Shown here one piece after another: positions 60,324 through 64,000 of a DNA stretch of 64,000 bases. The position numbers were made by a program, and so were the translations under genes. The stretch comes from Liolophura sinensis (Eukaryota > Mollusca > Polyplacophora > Chitonida > Chitonidae). The stretch covers positions 14,433,385-14,497,384 of the forward strand of contig NC_088295.1 in NCBI RefSeq assembly GCF_032854445.1, read 5' to 3'. Position 1 is the first letter of the stretch, and the number at the start of each line of letters is the position of its first letter. The notes under the pieces are model-generated. The model was not told where the DNA came from. It made no database searches and saw only the letters and a list, made by a program, of their open reading frames with translations.

Positions 60324-62752
60324 GTTTGTTGGTTACGAAGGTTATGTCAAGTTAAGTGTAATGGGAAGTGCCAGGATTTCCTTGCAATGTGTTGGCCCAG
60401 CTGTTTAAAGTTAATTTTAGAGCCTTAGAGGCTGGAACACATGGATTTCCATCAGATTTCGTGTAAATAAAAGTTGATAAGATATAGTTCAAATTTCCAG
60501 ATTGAACAATAGAATATATACTGGGGACTGACAGAAAGTCAGTAACAATTTGTTTGCCTTTTCCTTGTTTATCTCTATGGTTAGTTGTGGAATGTAACTC
60601 TGAAATCGACCTAGTGGGTGTGGTGTCTGAAAATGTATTTATTTATTTTGTGAATTTGTGCGGTTGTCAGGGATCGTTTTTGATTTTGCAAGACTCCGAA
60701 CAGGCTAGTTGATTATGGGAACCACTCTGTTGACATGCGTTTTTGCTAGCAAAGTTCTAAATGTGTTTTTACCATAGATCCGACACATTAAAAGCAGTTT
60801 CTCCCCATAACTCTACCAACACTCATGTTGGTCGATTTCAGAGTTACATTTCGCAGCTACCTCAGTGGTGTAGTTTTGTTTTCCCTCCGTTGATTGATGG
60901 ATATTCATATATATCCCACCTGCCTGTCTGTCCATGTGTCTACCTAATGTTTTTGTTCATTTTTGTTTTATAGCTCAAATCTTAAATGGTAAAATGTCAT
61001 ACAACACTGCAAACTATGTTGTGACAAACAACAATTAAGCAACTGAATTCGTATCATTTCACCAATTTACAGCAGGGGAGTCAGAAGCAAGTGAAATCCT
61101 TGTGAAAAAACAAGTGGATTCCTATAAAGCTCTTGGATTCTGCAGGTATATAGCCGTACATTCCTTTGAGCGTGTTTTAAGAGAAAAAAAAGCCATCCTC
61201 AAGGTAGAGATGAAGCATTCTGTACATTTTGGCATACATTTAGTTATTGGATCGCTTCCATACAGACATATATGTACTTACGTTCGTTGAAATACGTGAT
61301 AGGTGAAATGTAAAATATTTACTCAAGTAAGCCATGAACATAAAGTGAATATATATTAATTATACATTGACCTGAGTAATCAGGCCCGTAGGCAGCGTGG
61401 AGAGGTGGTTGGGTAATGCAAAGGCAAGTGAAAGTTTTAACCCAGGCAAGGGCATTATAGATGGGGGTTCAGGGGCCGACCAGGTTCCAGGAGCCCAACC
61501 CTGCAACTCTGAGATTCCAGACATCCGGATAGCTAGGGGTATCCTCCAAATCGCAAAAAGGAATTCCTATCCAGCATTAAGATCTGAATATTCTAACCTT
61601 CTTTATAATAGAAAACTTCATAAAACATTAGCTTAGTAAGTATTATCACCTTGCTGAAAATATAGTATAAAATAGGGCAAATACATCAGTGCCGATATTT
61701 GCTGAGTTTTGCTGGCAGATAAGAGGCTTTTGAAGGAATTAATAAACAGGCATGTTTTTACTCTTTTTGAAAGATGAGTTACATGGTCGGATTAGCAAAT
61801 AACTATAATAAATTTCAGACACCACTTCAGTAACGACATGGTTGTTTTTATCCAAGATGAGTATATCTGACCAATAATTACAGTGTGTTAATCTGTTTGA
61901 ACAAATTAAACAAGTGTTTTAACATCTGATTCAATACAGTGAAGAAAACATTGATCATATACTCTGATGTATTCGTTTTATATAGTTAGGTCGAAAAGTG
62001 CCCCCCCCCCTTTCCCATGCAACATATTTACATAAACTTTCAGCATTCATTCATTCATTCATTTATTAACGTCTGAAGGTCTTTTTTGTGTTGCATAACT
62101 TATTCTTTTTCCATGTATATTACAGAGTGTTAGATCTGAGAACTCAAGGCCTCCAGCTGAAGTCCACTGGACAGGACAGAACTGGGGCGCAACACCTGGT
62201 CTTTTCTACACACAATGGCGGCGTATTATCCAGATAAACCCTCAACTCAGCAGCAGAGTGATATGAAAAAGCTTTATTCTCCTATTTTCCAAATTTTTTC
62301 CATGTGAAGAGTGTGCAGAAGATCTAAGAGAAAAGTAAGTTCACTAGCTATTGTCATAAATTTGTCTGTGTTTATGTGTAGTGTACAGCCAGACAAAACT
62401 ATGTTCAGGTAATTTACAGATGTGTACGAAATTCTTCAGCACTTGGGAATATTCTAGATAGTTACCACAAACTACTCCTTCTTTTCTTTGTTGATAAATG
62501 TACACTGTAATGTCTGATAATCAGAACATTAATGGTATTATAGCAAAATATGTCTATGCCATTAAATGACATTTTAATTAAACCTTCAGACTCAAAAACA
62601 ACACTCCAGACACAACAAGTAGAAGAAATCTGAGTCAGTGGTTTTGTCGACTGCACAATGATGTAAACAAGAGACTTGGAAAACCTAAATTTGATTGCAG
62701 CAAAGTTGATGAGCGATGGCGAGATGGCTGGAAAGATGGCAGCTGTGATTGA
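60201..62752 (+). CDS. GFER: GFER/ALR FAD-linked sulfhydryl oxidase, 3 exons, middle exon frame-disturbed (whole span)
   Basis: Erv1/ALR enzyme of the mitochondrial intermembrane space that reoxidises MIA40 and passes electrons to cytochrome c. Exons 60201-60323, 62126-62334 and 62590-62752. Seen: the N-terminal shuttle motif [13 protein letters not shown]; the FAD-domain helix [15 protein letters not shown]; the catalytic pair in [11 protein letters not shown]; and the C-terminal [10 protein letters not shown]...[20 protein letters not shown] with its structural and inter-subunit cysteines. Read literally, exon 2 changes frame twice: one base appears missing near 62162 (before CCACTGGAC, where DCP/ECP is expected) and one extra A sits in the A run at 62266-62270. 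The literal frame stops at 62264-62266. The two changes cancel, flanking phases fit, and exon 3 is clean, so consensus error or very recent decay are both possible. The start ATG at 60201 gives the short form with no separate presequence. Confidence 0.9.
60324..62125 (+). other. GFER intron 1
   Basis: Contains foldback copy 1 (60582-60859) and a C11 run at about 62003. I searched for a further coding exon here and found none that fits in phase. Confidence 0.65.
60582..60859. mobile_element. Foldback/MITE-like element, copy 1, in GFER intron 1
   Basis: Terminal inverted repeats of 29 bases with few mismatches: TAGTTGTGGAATGTAACTCT at the left, GAGTTACATTTCGCAGCTA at the right. The inner part contains GGATCGTTTTTGATTTT, the reverse complement of copy 2's AAATCAAAAACGATCC, so the two copies lie in opposite orientation. 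No clear target duplication and no ORF. Confidence 0.75.
62126..62334 (+). CDS. GFER: GFER exon 2: FAD domain and catalytic CEEC (two apparent 1-base indels)
   Basis: Acceptor GTATATTACAG, donor GTAAGT. Three frame segments are seen in order: [31 protein letters not shown]; and [18 protein letters not shown]. The length of 209 bases fits phase 0 in and phase 2 out, as the neighbouring exons require. Confidence 0.82.
62590..62752 (+). CDS. GFER: GFER exon 3: conserved C-terminus
   Basis: Acceptor AAACCTTCAG. It encodes [19 protein letters not shown] and [20 protein letters not shown], then TGA. Almost identical to vertebrate GFER; no disturbance. Confidence 0.95.
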
Positions 62753-63575
62753 TAAAATTGTTTTTATAGAATTTCATACATTTCTGGTTTAATGTATTGG
62801 TGGAGGAACGTTATGTTTCCTTATTCCAGAGAATTTATATACAATGTTCATGTAGAAAGTTTGACAACTAATTGAAACTGATTGACCATTATTCTGTTAC
62901 ATGCAAGGTCTCAACTTACTGAAGCTAGGTCATTTTAACTCTGCATACATGTGTAGTACTTAGTACGTAGGGGGAAAAAAAGATATTGTAGAATGTATTT
63001 GGGATATTCCGCGTTGTGAAGGGGTGTCATATTTTTAATTTTTGTTTGAATGACACAAACTGTTATTCTCATGTAATTTTGTTTATCCATTTTACTGCGA
63101 ATTATGTACAAATATATTAACTTTAACTTGCGAAAGAACAGAGATGTATCAGGAAAATGTATTAGTGTTTAAGTACATACAAATTTACCATATTTTACAC
63201 CACGGAGTTGTCTCCCTTGCATATGGGACGCGACAGGTGATTTGAGATATTGGAATCGGTGGGCACATCTTTGGTACATGTACAATGAAATGTTCTGGCC
63301 TTTTTCCAGATGGTTACCGGTATTTCTATCAGATTCAGTCATTTGAAGTATTAAGTGACTTAGATATGATAACCCAGTTTCGTATGAATTTACCCATTAT
63401 TTCAAGTACCACCATAAGCCTATATGTGGAGCAGACAAGACGGAGTAAAGCCAGCCTAGGAGTGGTATAATATATGGACTGAAGCATAGGTAGATAGCCA
63501 AACTAATAACTTATCACGCCGTTAGCTGTATTGAAGTATAGGATTTCCAACTGGAACACTAAACGATCGTGAACA
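62753..63575. other. Downstream of GFER
   Basis: GFER 3' UTR and beyond. No AATAAA seen before 63575. No feature recognised. Confidence 0.5.
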
Positions 63576-63620
63576 GGTTGGCGGGGTTGGATGGGGGTTG
63601 GATGGTGGTTGGATGGGGGG
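63576..63620. repeat. G-rich minisatellite
   Basis: About three copies of GTTGGATGGGGG-like units, ending in six G. Four or more G tracts in 45 bases could form a quadruplex. Confidence 0.75.
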
Positions 63621-64000
63621 ACTAGTAGTAAGAGCGTCCACCTCGAAGTCTAGAGATCTGGGATCCAACTCGGGTCGGATCTAGTTGCTGAATGTAATTC
63701 TCAAATCGACCAACACAAATTGTGGGGAGAGTTACGGGGAATAACTGCGTCTAATGTGTTGTATCGACGAATAGCCACATTTACCGCATCTTTACATGCA
63801 CATTAAATCAAAAACGATCCATGACCGCAGATTTAATGCACGTGTGAAGATGAGGTAGGCCTAATTGTGGCTTACCGTCAGTCCGACACATTACAAGCAA
63901 TTATTCTCCGTAACTCTCCCAACACTTCGTGTGGTTCGATTTCAGAGTTACATTCTGCAACCAGGCTCGGGTCATACCAAAGACTTTAAAATATGGTATC
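63610..64000 (+). repeat. Second tRNA-headed SINE family, interrupted by a foldback element
   Basis: A-box-like AGTAGTAAGAGCGTCC and B-box-like GGGATCCAACTCGGGTC, then after the 63681-63964 insertion ATACCAAAGACTTTAAAATA. The window ends inside it. Confidence 0.65.
63681..63964. mobile_element. Foldback/MITE-like element, copy 2
   Basis: Long imperfect terminal inverted repeats: TAGTTGCTGAATGTAATTCT at the left and the complement of TGGTTGCAGAATGTAACTCT at the right. Similarity continues about 90 bases inward (GGGAGAGTTACGG). CTCGGGTC occurs at both sides (63669-63676 and 63966-63973), which would fit an 8-base target duplication of hAT type. No coding capacity. Confidence 0.75.

Noticed and set aside
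60166-60408. 80-codon frame overlapping the GFER start
   Set aside because: It begins at TTG rather than ATG and is an out-of-frame shadow of GFER exon 1.
61074-61160. Possible extra GFER exon ([14 protein letters not shown]...)
   Set aside because: It has an acceptor and a donor, but its phase does not follow exon 1, and 62126-62334 already supplies the missing segment.
62163-62334. GFER exon 2 starting at GCTGAAG|TCC instead of 62126
   Set aside because: The upstream context is not an acceptor, no exon with the needed TG end was found upstream, and the 62126 acceptor fits better with one missing base.

Overview
This is animal nuclear DNA, most likely from a mollusc or a close lophotrochozoan relative. 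The evidence is multi-exon genes with GT-AG introns, an AT-rich and CpG-poor background with small CpG-rich patches at gene starts, and many copies of a tRNA-headed SINE with a (AAAT)n tail of a type I associate with mollusc genomes. There are no operons, CRISPR arrays, rRNA genes or free-standing tRNA genes, and I saw no retroviral, LTR or other virus-like element. Most of the window is intron or intergenic sequence.

Layout. (1) 5849-28410, minus strand: an 11-exon USP31/USP43-type ubiquitin-specific protease of 1,166 aa with a complete Cys-His-Asp catalytic set. (2) 31704-35030, plus strand: a three-coding-exon O6-methylguanine-DNA methyltransferase (MGMT) of 190 aa with the PCHRV active site. 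(3) 39702-52779, minus strand: a 10-exon PP1-family Ser/Thr phosphatase of 313 aa. Its core has the same residue numbering as PP1-alpha, but it lacks the usual C-terminal tail. (4) 56457-60154, minus strand: a four-exon gene for a 77-aa protein with one membrane segment, which I do not recognise. (5) 60201-62752, plus strand: a GFER/ALR (Erv1-type sulfhydryl oxidase) gene whose middle exon carries two apparent single-base indels. Genes 4 and 5 are head to head with only 46 bp between their start codons. A YY1-type site covers one ATG and an ETS-type site lies just before the other.

Repeats. The main SINE is present in about ten full or partial copies, four of them with clear target-site duplications; one has an internal 114-bp duplication. 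A second tRNA-headed SINE appears at both ends of the window, and the right-hand copy is interrupted by a 284-bp foldback (MITE-like) element. A second, oppositely oriented foldback copy lies in GFER intron 1. Two further unnamed dispersed repeats (about 115 bp and about 400 bp, two copies each), a 160-bp tandem duplication, an (AT)n tract, a 23-base G run and a G-rich minisatellite complete the picture.

The genes do not form one pathway. They cover ubiquitin removal, repair of alkylated DNA, protein dephosphorylation, and (for the divergent pair) oxidative folding in the mitochondrial intermembrane space together with a small, possibly mitochondrial, membrane protein. All exon boundaries come from reading frame, family similarity recalled from memory and splice consensus; none is backed by transcripts.
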